A DNA stretch of 64,000 nucleotides, from positions 67,091 through 131,090 of the forward strand of contig CAYLQY010000008.1 of NCBI GenBank assembly GCA_964386325.1, given 5' to 3'. The position numbers and the translations under genes are program-made. The notes beneath the pieces were generated by a model, which worked only from the letters and a program-made list of their open reading frames with translations, did no database searches and was not told where the DNA came from. Positions 17,176 through 25,082 of this stretch are shown here, one piece after another. The stretch is from Anaerorhabdus sp964386325 (GTDB lineage: Bacteria; Bacillota_I; Bacilli_A; Erysipelotrichales; Erysipelotrichaceae). Numbering within the stretch: position 1 is the stretch's first letter; each line of letters starts with the position of its first letter.

Positions 17176-18320
17176 TATCTTATGTCTCCTAGACTATTAT
17201 ATCGCCCTATTATCTTAGGTTCATCGCTATGAATACCACTCACTAAAACAACATCACTTCTTGTCACAAAGATTTGAAAACGAAATGCCATAATCACTGG
17301 ATCTCCAACATTAAACATTTGTTCAAGTTCAAAGTGATAGTCAATACTATCTAAAGTAGGTGGATTAACTTTACACCGCACAAGATTTTTTGTGACTAAA
17401 GCATTTTCCATATGTGATCGTCGATAATGACCACCCCCAAAACAATACGAATGTCCTTCTAGATTATGCGATATCTCACTGAGATATAAAACACTTGGTA
17501 TTTCAGTTTCATCTTTATAAGCATGCAAGGGTGTTGTCCCTGTTAGTCCATGACCTGGTTCACCACTTGTAGAACCAACGCTCGCCATCTCATGGATGGT
17601 TGAAACACATGTTGTACTTGGCGTGTTTAAATTATCAATGTCAATTCCATGTTCACTTAGAATATCTTTTGCTTTTAATACAGTAAATAAATTTTCCGTT
17701 GGTTTATTTTCACCTTTAGATTCATCATAAAGAAAACATGGGAAGGAGGTGACGCCTTTAATAGTCAAATTTTCTAACTGCTTTATTTCTTGAATGACTT
17801 CATCTAAATCATCTAACATGAATCCAGCAGTTTGCCCACTGTAAATCAAATCATCTTTTCCGATAACGCGAATTAATATTTTTTGTATTTTATTCGCTGC
17901 TTTTGCACACGCATTTATTTCTCTCGCTTTATCAATTGTATATACTGTGAAATACTCACAACCATAATCAACCAGCTTTTGAATCATTGCTTTGGGTGGT
18001 TGAACTAAATGTCCTACATTACAAATTGGAACTTGGTGTTTCATCATTACTTCAGCTTCTTTAAAATCAACAACAACTGCTCCATCATACCCTAAACGAA
18101 TTAATTCTTTTGCAATGTATGGATTTCTTCCCAATTGTTTCAACATGAAATACATATGCATGTTGTTTTTCTTTGCTTCAGCTAAAATTGCTTTGGCATT
18201 TTCTAGAAGCATATCCATATCTACCACGTAGGTATCGGGCATGATTTCATTCTTTGCATGCAAATCAATTGCCGCTTGTATTAATTGGGGATTTCTTGTT
18301 AATAACTTTTCTACAAACAT
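17175..18320 (-). CDS. yhfX: YhfX-type PLP enzyme (alanine-racemase-like fold)
   Basis: 381 residues. Fold-type III PLP enzyme: the Schiff-base Lys is Lys61 in YFMLKQLGRNP, after a VVDMDMLLEN barrel start, with later PSTTCVST and GxxxxHGLTGTTPLH blocks as in YhfX relatives. Alanine-racemase relatives racemise or decarboxylate amino acids; YhfX's reaction is unknown. The start overlaps yhfS by 10 bases and the stop overlaps yhfW, so the three are translationally coupled. Cytoplasmic, no signal sequence. Confidence 0.85.
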   Translation of the reverse strand: MFVEKLLTRNPQLIQAAIDLHAKNEIMPDTYVVDMDMLLENAKAILAEAKKNNMHMYFMLKQLGRNPYIAKELIRLGYDGAVVVDFKEAEVMMKHQVPICNVGHLVQPPKAMIQKLVDYGCEYFTVYTIDKAREINACAKAANKIQKILIRVIGKDDLIYSGQTAGFMLDDLDEVIQEIKQLENLTIKGVTSFPCFLYDESKGENKPTENLFTVLKAKDILSEHGIDIDNLNTPSTTCVSTIHEMASVGSTSGEPGHGLTGTTPLHAYKDETEIPSVLYLSEISHNLEGHSYCFGGGHYRRSHMENALVTKNLVRCKVNPPTLDSIDYHFELEQMFNVGDPVIMAFRFQIFVTRSDVVLVSGIHSDEPKIIGRYNSLGDIR

Positions 18321-19411
18321 GATGTCACCGCTTGTATACTTTCTTCTAAAATTCGTAAAACTGTATTCTTTCCAGCACGCATCGGATTAATGCGAATCAT
18401 TCTTTTCTTCAACGTTGGATCCGCTTTTAGGAATGTCCCTGAAACGCGATAAAACATTGGTACTAATTCATACTTGGATTCCGCACCTACAGGATTTGGA
18501 GCTGCACCACGTTTCTCTGCTTCGACTAACACTTCTTCAGCAATTTCTTCGTCGAACTCTACAAGTAAAACTTTTGATTGAGCATTCGCAAGAAATGCAT
18601 TCTTCACATGTGGAATTTTTCCACAATTCAATGTTTCAACTAATAACTCATTTTGTTCTGCTTGGATTGCAAGAGCTACTGGTGCATAAACTAAGCCCCG
18701 TAGTACTTCCATTGCTTGCCAACCTTGAACTTTGCTTCCACCAGAATAATTCATCTTTTCAACACGGTCAATATACATTTGTTTACCCACCAGAATCCCA
18801 ACCCCTTCTGGTCCTAATAATTTAAATGATGAAAACCCTGATAAATCTGCACCGCACTCAACGCCAATTTTATCAACCTTCATTACCGCATAGTTATCAT
18901 CAGTAAGAATTGGAACATCTTGATGTTTTTGAATTACTCCAATGACTTCTTCCATATCGTACTGATCATCTAATTTTTGTCTGGTGTACTGTATTAACGC
19001 GCCATCAATTTTTTCTGTCATTAAAACTTTTTCTACATCGTGTAAATCATTAAAATCTGCTTCTACTATTTTTAAATTCAATCCTTGAATTGATGTTTCC
19101 GTCGTTGGATAAATTGGTGCTTTATGTACGAGTATTGTCTGATTTGGTTTAAGCATTGAAAGTAGTCCCCAACGAAGCGCTCCAGTTCCAGCACCCGTCA
19201 CAAGAATACATGCTTCCGCATTGAAATATCGTGCTAATACTTTTTCAACTTTCGCAGCAGTCTTCGGCTTATTAATTCCCGCAACTACACCTAAATCACC
19301 CAAGGATAATATTTCTGTACCATTAAACTCTTTACAAATTTCATCGATTAAAGTGAATTGTTTTTCTTTTGCATTCTCCAATGTAATTGATTGAAGTGGA
19401 TATGTTTTCAT
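18311..19411 (-). CDS. yhfS: YhfS-type PLP-dependent transferase
   Basis: 366 residues, fold-type I PLP enzyme related to E. coli YhfS. Features: GAGTGALRWG phosphate-binding turn (72-82), TDDNYAVMK with the PLP-contacting Asp (170-178) and Schiff-base Lys197 in SGFSSFKLLGPEGVG. The family looks like cysteine-desulfurase or aminotransferase class V/cystathionine-type enzymes, but no reaction is assigned. It begins 2 bases after php and overlaps yhfX by 10 bases. Confidence 0.82.
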   Translation of the reverse strand: MKTYPLQSITLENAKEKQFTLIDEICKEFNGTEILSLGDLGVVAGINKPKTAAKVEKVLARYFNAEACILVTGAGTGALRWGLLSMLKPNQTILVHKAPIYPTTETSIQGLNLKIVEADFNDLHDVEKVLMTEKIDGALIQYTRQKLDDQYDMEEVIGVIQKHQDVPILTDDNYAVMKVDKIGVECGADLSGFSSFKLLGPEGVGILVGKQMYIDRVEKMNYSGGSKVQGWQAMEVLRGLVYAPVALAIQAEQNELLVETLNCGKIPHVKNAFLANAQSKVLLVEFDEEIAEEVLVEAEKRGAAPNPVGAESKYELVPMFYRVSGTFLKADPTLKKRMIRINPMRAGKNTVLRILEESIQAVTSCL

Positions 19412-19413
19412 AG

Positions 19414-20265
19414 CTAAGCCTCCATTATTTCTGTAAAGTTATTACACATAATTTGTTCTAGTGAATTTTCTGTAATTCCTTTTTCTTTCAACAGTGGCAC
19501 AAAAGTGTCTATTAAATAAGAGAACCCATGACCACCATTCTTTTTTAAATGTGATTGTCTTGTGCAATCCATTGACATGAATAGTTGTTTTTCATAACCT
19601 AATTCTATAAGTCTTTTTATATATTCTGCTTGAATATCATCCGAGCAATATTTTTCTTTTCCAATGGTATCAAATGCAACATTCACACCCTGTTTTACTA
19701 ATTCCAAAATCATATCAAAATCTTTAGCAAGGGCAACATGACTGATAATAACTTTTCTAAGATTGACATTTCTATCTTTGAAAAATTGTACCTGCTCGTT
19801 TGCGAAAGTTCCTAACGTTGTGTGTGTGATAATAATACAATTCGTTTTCGCATGTGCTAAACATGCTGCCTCAAATACTTTGTTTTCATTTTCAGTCATT
19901 TGATTTTCGCTTGTACCTATTTCTCCAACAATTTTAGCCCCACAATTCAAATCATGAATCATGACTTGTACTAGTTGTTCAATTGTTTTTTCATTCACTT
20001 CACTAGGTAGAAAAGGATCTTTGTAGTAACCTGTTGAATTAATAATTTTGATACCAATTTCTTCCTCTATCTTTTTGTTGATTACCCAATCAACACCCAT
20101 TCCATGATTTGAACAATCAACGATACGGGTTACTCCTTTTTCCTTTAACACTTTCAATTCATCAAGTGCTTCTTCATATAAATTCAAATAACAATCTTTA
20201 TTATTTTTACCTTTCGATAAATCTAAAACAATGTGTTCATGTGAATAAGTAATATTTTCAAGCAT
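19414..20265 (-). CDS. php: Phosphotriesterase homology protein (Php)
   Basis: 283 residues. Amidohydrolase TIM-barrel of the phosphotriesterase family: His9 and His11 in SHEHIVLD, a Glu in VGEIGTSE at the position where many phosphotriesterases use a carbamylated Lys, His in IITHTTLG, His in IISHV and the final Asp in SMDCTR. The Glu bridge is typical of E. coli Php. Relatives are lactonases or esterases; the natural substrate of Php is unknown. It sits between yhfY and yhfS in the same operon. Confidence 0.87.
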   Translation of the reverse strand: MLENITYSHEHIVLDLSKGKNNKDCYLNLYEEALDELKVLKEKGVTRIVDCSNHGMGVDWVINKKIEEEIGIKIINSTGYYKDPFLPSEVNEKTIEQLVQVMIHDLNCGAKIVGEIGTSENQMTENENKVFEAACLAHAKTNCIIITHTTLGTFANEQVQFFKDRNVNLRKVIISHVALAKDFDMILELVKQGVNVAFDTIGKEKYCSDDIQAEYIKRLIELGYEKQLFMSMDCTRQSHLKKNGGHGFSYLIDTFVPLLKEKGITENSLEQIMCNNFTEIMEA

Positions 20266-20280
20266 TATCCCACCTCTACT

Positions 20281-20622
20281 TTATTTGCTTAGTAAGTTAC
20301 ATAAATGAATCAAAATATACCCTTCTTCAAAATCTTTAATTGCATGAATTACTTTCATTTCCGAAATAATTTCATTCGCTTCATTTCTTACTACTTCTTC
20401 AACAGAATCAAATATAGTTGCATCTAATTCCGCAATTTCTTGATTTTCTTTTTCTCTCGACAATACCATGGCACTGTGTGTTACAAACGTGTCCACCTTA
20501 GTAAGATCAAATAATTCTCTCTTAACTATCAGTTCTAACCACGCCTCTATAATTTCTCTATCTGTAGAATCGATAATTCCAGATTCGACTAATAAATCTA
20601 ATTTGATCTTAATTTCATTCAT
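20281..20622 (-). CDS. yhfY: YhfY-type PRD-domain protein
   Basis: 113 residues, a single PTS-regulation-domain (PRD)-like helical bundle with no DNA-binding domain. The His in DTFVTHSAMVLSRE corresponds to a PRD phosphorylation histidine. Length and operon position match E. coli YhfY. A role in sensing PTS phosphorylation state is possible but unproven. It starts 2 bases before the amidase-like stop and lies 16 bases upstream of php. Confidence 0.75.
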   Translation of the reverse strand: MNEIKIKLDLLVESGIIDSTDREIIEAWLELIVKRELFDLTKVDTFVTHSAMVLSREKENQEIAELDATIFDSVEEVVRNEANEIISEMKVIHAIKDFEEGYILIHLCNLLSK

Positions 20623-20623
20623 C

Positions 20624-21640
20624 TTAAAAATATCCTTTTTTTATATATTTACTTAAATCTGCAAAATAACTTTCAATTAACTCATCTTCTTTTGTAGTTA
20701 ATTTTTTTGCAATTGTCAGCATCTTCTCTATTTTTTCTTTCTTTGATTCACATATCAAAATATATGATGTCGCAAGTTTACCAGTTGGAACTACAATGCT
20801 TGTTGCCTTAACCATGTTCGCAACTTTGCTTAAACACTTATTTGCGTTTGCTTGAATCGCTTTTGTTCGATCATCGAAATGACCAAACACCGTATCACCA
20901 AATCCTTCAGTATCAATCGGTCCTTCAATATCAATCAAACAGTCATAGCTACTCAAGTGTTCATTTAAGAAACAAATCATTTCATTTCTTGAACTTGAAG
21001 AATTAGGAAAATTCATAGTTTCTTCATAGCCTTCAACTTTTTTACTCGCTAAAATTGAGTTTGTTTCCACTTCTTTAAAATCGGTATCTAATAAAATACT
21101 TAATCCTTTTTCAATGTAATCAATTTTTTTTGAAATCAATCCAATTGATGGATAGAACTCAATACCATCTGTTGATTTTCTGGTATATTTTTTCATCTCA
21201 TCTTGTTCAATTAACGGACAGATTAAACCAATCAAGTTCAATGCCATTGATGGAGCTAATACTGATCCCCCTCCATCTGTTCCTATGCCTAAATCATTAA
21301 TACCCGCAAACACATTGATTGCAGTACCACTTGAAGACCCTGTCATTGGCTTTGCAGTAAGGGGATTCATTAAGTTCACATCGATTGCTCTACCACCTAA
21401 TGAATGCGCATCTAAAGTATGCAATAAAAAATTACATTGTTCTAATTTTTCCACAAGCGTTCTTGGAATTTGTTCGACATCCTTAACACCGATATAATGA
21501 AGTTCATTAATATTATTTTCATTAATCTTATCAACGACATTTCGAAAAACATAATTAACACTTTTGTATGGATTTTCTATTGCGACTAATGTCTTTTTAA
21601 AAAGCTCTTTACTTTTTTCTAATGAATTAGCCTTGCACAT
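20624..21640 (-). CDS. Short amidase-signature family protein inserted in the yhf operon
   Basis: 338 residues, shorter than typical amidases (450-500). Amidase-signature core: Lys53 in GVKD, the cis-Ser/Ser stretch TGSSSG (100-105) and the nucleophile Ser126 in GTDGGGSVLAP. So the Lys-cisSer-Ser triad is present. The stretch before GSSSG is much shorter than in GatA, and the C-terminal half shows little recognisable family sequence. Its start overlaps yhfU by 14 bases, tying it to the operon. E. coli's yhf cluster is not known to contain such a gene. It probably hydrolyses an amide intermediate or imported substrate; this is inference. Confidence 0.75.
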   Translation of the reverse strand: MCKANSLEKSKELFKKTLVAIENPYKSVNYVFRNVVDKINENNINELHYIGVKDVEQIPRTLVEKLEQCNFLLHTLDAHSLGGRAIDVNLMNPLTAKPMTGSSSGTAINVFAGINDLGIGTDGGGSVLAPSMALNLIGLICPLIEQDEMKKYTRKSTDGIEFYPSIGLISKKIDYIEKGLSILLDTDFKEVETNSILASKKVEGYEETMNFPNSSSSRNEMICFLNEHLSSYDCLIDIEGPIDTEGFGDTVFGHFDDRTKAIQANANKCLSKVANMVKATSIVVPTGKLATSYILICESKKEKIEKMLTIAKKLTTKEDELIESYFADLSKYIKKGYF

Positions 21641-21998
21641 TTTTAAGTAACTCTTTCATGATTACAGGGATTACTGTATGAGCTGCTTCTGGCACAAATC
21701 CAAATGCGATTTTACCATCAGCAATTGCTTTAACGATTTCTTCGTCATCCAATACTTTACCAACCATCGCAACAGAAATACATTTGTCATAGCCAAGCAT
21801 CGCAATCGCCATTGCCAATGCACCACCTGCACCCGTTTGACAAGAACCTAAATAGTAATCAGCTGTTTTATTTTTAACTGCCATTGCTGCTTGTAAGTCA
21901 CCTAAAATTTTGACTTCTACTTTTCCTTCACCAAACTCTTCAATAAGTTTTGCATTTTCATTTTTACTTAATTGTCCACCTACGACTATTTTCAACAT
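21627..21998 (-). CDS. yhfU: YhfU/DUF2620 protein
   Basis: 123 residues, full length for DUF2620 (YhfU). The glycine-rich block LGSCQTGAGGALAMAIAMLG and the conserved FGFVPEAAH region mark the family. Function unknown. A ribosome site AAGGAG precedes the ATG. A strong stem-loop separates it from yhfT, while it overlaps the amidase-like gene downstream. Always found beside YhfT in this type of cluster, which suggests a cytoplasmic partner of the transporter. Confidence 0.83.
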   Translation of the reverse strand: MLKIVVGGQLSKNENAKLIEEFGEGKVEVKILGDLQAAMAVKNKTADYYLGSCQTGAGGALAMAIAMLGYDKCISVAMVGKVLDDEEIVKAIADGKIAFGFVPEAAHTVIPVIMKELLKNVQG

Positions 21999-22033
21999 AA
22001 TTTTTCTCCTTTTTTATGTATTTATTATACAAA

Positions 22034-22059
22034 GATAATGCAGCTTATGCTGCATTATC
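22034..22059 (-). other. Stem-loop between yhfT and yhfU
   Basis: Perfect 11-bp inverted repeat (GATAATGCAGC / GCTGCATTATC) with a 4-nt loop, just after the yhfT stop. The following TTTGTAT is too poor in T for a strong terminator, so partial termination or mRNA processing is likelier, reducing expression of downstream genes relative to yhfT. Confidence 0.7.
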
Positions 22060-22061
22060 AC

Positions 22062-23387
22062 TTATCCCACTAATGGAAATCCTACTAAGAATAATAGGTT
22101 AACTAAAATACCCATAGCTATTGTTACTACTGGTCCAACTGCCAATGGAATCAAGAAAGGTTTCTTCGCTGTTTTATTCAACATCCATGTCACCATTACT
22201 GCCATTGATCCAACATAACCAAGACCAATCATTCCCATAATAGAATTTGATGCAATGAATCCACCAACAAGTAATGCAACCTCAAGAATTTGGCTCATTG
22301 CATTTCTAATATGGTCACCCATTTCACGTAATGCTGGGAATGTATCTAATAACTTACCAATACTTCCAAGTACAAATGTTTCTAGTATTACTGTTAATGC
22401 TCCTGCAACAAAGGCAACTACAGCCAATACTACTGGACTTAATCCAAATGATGCCGCAAAGAATCCAACTGCAATAACAAAATATGAACCAGCTGGTGAG
22501 AATACTCCTGTAACAATCGCTGTTGTATAAACTAGTGGAATGTATCCGATTGCTCTAACTAACGCAACTAGTGCTGCTTCAGTAAATTGTCCGTTTAATG
22601 CTAATGGCCCTGAAATAACATCACTTGTTAATAATAATGTTGCTGCTGCAGCTGAGATTAATCCACCCATAACCGCAAATAATGGCCAACTCTTTTTAAT
22701 ACGTTCAACATTATTTGAGAACATATTTGATATACCTTCATCAGCTGATGCACGATCTTTTACACTAGCACCAAAGAAAATCATTGTTAATGTACCTGCT
22801 AACATTGCCATACCATCAGCATTCAATGTTAATTTAGCTACATCACCGATTGAGATGATACCAAACTTCTTAATTAATAAATAAGTTACAAATGTAATAA
22901 CTCCTGTAATAATCCCTTTTTTCAAACCATGTTGATATCCCACTGCAATTACTGGGAAAACTGAGAATGTCGCAACAACAATTGTTGATACATTTCCTAA
23001 ACTACCAAGGAAGTTAACTGGTAACATTTGGAAGAATGAGTTGATTGAACTCATTGCTGCTACTACTAAAATTCCATAAACTGCCCCAATAACACCTGAT
23101 AAAATTGTTCCTGTTTTTGTATCTGGGCACCATGTACCAATAATGTCACCCATCAATAAGAATGTGTGAATAATGATAATTCCCATTGCAATTGAGTTGG
23201 TAAAACCAAATCCAACTATCAACCCAAAGCTAACCGCAAAAGATGTTGCAGCTAAACCTTTTCTATCAATACCTCCGTTAAAATATTCGGCAAATATTGG
23301 TCTAAATCCATCATTGTAAACTGCCAAACTCTTGTTTGCTAATATTGATGACAAAGCACCGATACAAGCCGCTAAAAAGTAATTCAT
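22062..23387 (-). CDS. yhfT: YhfT-family membrane transporter
   Basis: 441 residues from the ATG with AAAGGGG 6 bases upstream; the longer frame lacks a ribosome site. About 11-12 hydrophobic helices. The conserved N-terminal block ALSSILANKSLAVYNDGFRP and GDIIGTWCPD loop match YhfT. It is the first gene of the yhf operon and the only membrane protein in it, so it should import the operon's substrate; the substrate is not known. It has its own strong promoter, with an inverted repeat just downstream of the expected transcription start. Confidence 0.87.
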   Translation of the reverse strand: MNYFLAACIGALSSILANKSLAVYNDGFRPIFAEYFNGGIDRKGLAATSFAVSFGLIVGFGFTNSIAMGIIIIHTFLLMGDIIGTWCPDTKTGTILSGVIGAVYGILVVAAMSSINSFFQMLPVNFLGSLGNVSTIVVATFSVFPVIAVGYQHGLKKGIITGVITFVTYLLIKKFGIISIGDVAKLTLNADGMAMLAGTLTMIFFGASVKDRASADEGISNMFSNNVERIKKSWPLFAVMGGLISAAAATLLLTSDVISGPLALNGQFTEAALVALVRAIGYIPLVYTTAIVTGVFSPAGSYFVIAVGFFAASFGLSPVVLAVVAFVAGALTVILETFVLGSIGKLLDTFPALREMGDHIRNAMSQILEVALLVGGFIASNSIMGMIGLGYVGSMAVMVTWMLNKTAKKPFLIPLAVGPVVTIAMGILVNLLFLVGFPLVG

Positions 23388-23401
23388 AATATCCCCTTTC
23401 C

Positions 23402-23423
23402 AATATACCGTATTTAGTATATT
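23402..23423. promoter_or_regulatory. Inverted repeat between yhfT promoter and start (candidate YhfZ operator)
   Basis: AATATAC and GTATATT form a perfect 7-bp inverted repeat spaced by 8 bp, directly downstream of the predicted transcription start. The embedded ATACCGTAT resembles ATACCTTGGTAT found upstream of yhfZ (24415-24426), so both could be sites of the same regulator. Confidence 0.5.
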
Positions 23424-23435
23424 CAACTTACATAC

Positions 23436-23464
23436 ATCATAGAGTACTTCTTTATCTTTGTCAA
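23436..23464 (-). promoter_or_regulatory. Promoter of the yhfT operon
   Basis: TTGACA (23464-23459), 17-bp spacer, TATGAT (23441-23436) on the minus strand: a near-consensus sigma-70-type promoter about 50 bases before the yhfT ATG. It lies between the yhfZ terminator and yhfT, so the operon is transcribed separately from its regulator. Confidence 0.88.
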
Positions 23465-23470
23465 CACGAA

Positions 23471-23501
23471 AAAATTACCCCTAGTAACTAGGCGTAATTT
23501 T
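23471..23501 (-). terminator. Terminator of yhfZ overlapping its stop codon
   Basis: AAAATTAC-G-CCTAG / CTAGG-G-GTAATTTT with a 3-nt loop forms a 13-bp stem with one internal mismatch, followed by TT and C. It includes the final codons of yhfZ. It insulates yhfZ from the yhfT promoter immediately downstream. Confidence 0.85.
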
Positions 23502-24404
23502 ACCTTCCAAGACTAATTTTTGAATATTCATTACTGTCTCAATATCAATGATTTCATTCAATAGCGAGATAATTTCTTCTTTATCTCTTCTTACAACAAT
23601 AACAGCCTCAGTATCGGCTACATTTTCTGTTTTCACGGATACATAATTAATATTTACGATTTTATCCGTTACCTCATCTTTGTTCCATACTGCTGCATCA
23701 ATATCCCCTTCAATAACACGAGATAGGATTTGTGAGTAATCTACTGGGATAAAATCTACTTTTTTTCCACGGCACACTTCTTCCGTTAATTCTTTTTGGT
23801 CAATTGAATCAACATCAATCCCTACTCTCATACCATCCGCTATCGTCTTTGCTTTGGGATTATTAAATATAACAACATGTTCGCTCAAGTAAGAATGCGG
23901 TCCAAAAGATTTTACAATAACAATTGAATCATTGGTTTTCATGAATTCATCGGCTGCATATTTTGACACAACTGCATAATCATAGCGATTTGTCAGTAAC
24001 ATCGAAATACGATTGCGTGCACCTCGCATATAAGCCATGCTTACTGGAATATTATAATGATTTTCCATCGCTACGATTAATCCCGATGCAAATCCCTCAT
24101 ATTTCTTAGAATACGGAAGTGGCATTGCCCCAACAATACTTGTAATATTCGCAATCTCTAAAAGAATCAATGTATTCTTCTTCACAAGGTATGTACCCAT
24201 ATGACCTCTTGATTCAAGCTTCAATGCTCCTGTTGTTTGAAGTAAACTCAATGAACTCTGTAAAGTTCCTCTTCCGATATCAAGTTTTTCACTCATATCT
24301 GTTACTGTAGGTATTTTAGATCCAACTTGGCATTTTAAAAACTCTCTTGCTAAACGAAGAGCTGCCAATCCATTTTTACTTAATAATAATTGTTGATAAT
24401 CCAT
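23481..24404 (-). CDS. yhfZ: YhfZ-type GntR-like transcriptional regulator
   Basis: 307 residues. N-terminal winged-helix region (GSKIPTVTDMSEKLDIGRGT, residues 29-48) of GntR-like type, followed by a C-terminal periplasmic-binding-protein-like domain that would bind a small ligand. Length matches E. coli YhfZ. Transcribed in the same direction as the yhf operon but ended by its own terminator. ATACCTTGGTAT (24415-24426) in its upstream region suggests autoregulation. Ligand unknown. Confidence 0.82.
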   Translation of the reverse strand: MDYQQLLLSKNGLAALRLAREFLKCQVGSKIPTVTDMSEKLDIGRGTLQSSLSLLQTTGALKLESRGHMGTYLVKKNTLILLEIANITSIVGAMPLPYSKKYEGFASGLIVAMENHYNIPVSMAYMRGARNRISMLLTNRYDYAVVSKYAADEFMKTNDSIVIVKSFGPHSYLSEHVVIFNNPKAKTIADGMRVGIDVDSIDQKELTEEVCRGKKVDFIPVDYSQILSRVIEGDIDAAVWNKDEVTDKIVNINYVSVKTENVADTEAVIVVRRDKEEIISLLNEIIDIETVMNIQKLVLEGKITPSY

Positions 24405-24414
24405 ATATTTACCT

Positions 24415-24426
24415 ATACCTTGGTAT
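24415..24426. promoter_or_regulatory. Palindrome upstream of yhfZ
   Basis: ATACCTTGGTAT: ATACC/GGTAT arms around TT, 11 bases upstream of the yhfZ ATG. Similar to the ATAC/GTAT repeats upstream of yhfT, so it is a candidate autoregulatory site. Confidence 0.4.
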
Positions 24427-24467
24427 CATTATATCAAAGCAAATCTTCAAAAACAATTTTGTTATAT

Positions 24468-24995
24468 TTACTTTATACTCCAAATTCCTTTGTTTTGCTC
24501 TTTTGCTACCTTCTCACCAAGTTGCACAACATCTGTATATTTATAATCATCATAAAGATATTTCACTTCCGCAAGACCTTCGCGAACAAGCTGTTCTTGA
24601 AGTAAAACACCATCTACCCAAATCCAAGCTAAAGTTCTACCATACTTATCTTCTTTCGCTTCTTCATATTCCACTTGAATTTCTTGGGCACCTTTTAATA
24701 ATTTACACGTATAGTCACTTGCTTCTTCTCCATAAGGATCTGCAGGTGTATTTCCCTTCGCGATTTCTGGCGCATCAATTGCTAGAAAGCGAACCTTCTT
24801 GTCTTCACCACCAATATTAAAATGTGCTGTATCCCCATCAACACAAGTAATGAATGTGATTTGATCTTTCGGTATTGTCGTACTAACATATATTTCATAC
24901 ACCGAAAACAATAAAAACAGAATTAACAATATTCCTAAATATTTACTATTTTTCTTTTTCATCATCGCTTTTTTTATTTTCTTGCTTGTAATCAT
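24468..24995 (-). CDS. Membrane-anchored or secreted thermonuclease (SNase-like)
   Basis: 175 residues from the ATG preceded by GGTGAT; an upstream GTG is the alternative. Lysine-rich N-terminus, one hydrophobic helix (about 20-40), then a staphylococcal nuclease-like domain. Active-site pattern: Asp in CVDGDT, Arg in VRFLAIDAPE with Asp and Glu, later GRTLAWIWVDG Arg. Likely degrades nucleic acids outside the membrane for scavenging. Stands alone; its neighbours are unrelated. Confidence 0.88.
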   Translation of the reverse strand: MITSKKIKKAMMKKKNSKYLGILLILFLLFSVYEIYVSTTIPKDQITFITCVDGDTAHFNIGGEDKKVRFLAIDAPEIAKGNTPADPYGEEASDYTCKLLKGAQEIQVEYEEAKEDKYGRTLAWIWVDGVLLQEQLVREGLAEVKYLYDDYKYTDVVQLGEKVAKEQNKGIWSIK

Positions 24996-25054
24996 TTTTA
25001 TCACCACTGACTATTGTACACTAAAACAAAAGTTTAATGTATGCCTCACAATAT

Positions 25055-25080
25055 AAAAACTGGATTTTACTCCAGTTTCA
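25055..25080 (-). terminator. Terminator after the CcdA-thioredoxin fusion gene
   Basis: On the minus strand AAACTGGA / TCCAGTTT with a 6-nt loop, followed by TTTAT, directly after the stop of the fusion gene. It ends the uppP-ccdA unit. Confidence 0.85.
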
Positions 25081-25082
25081 AC

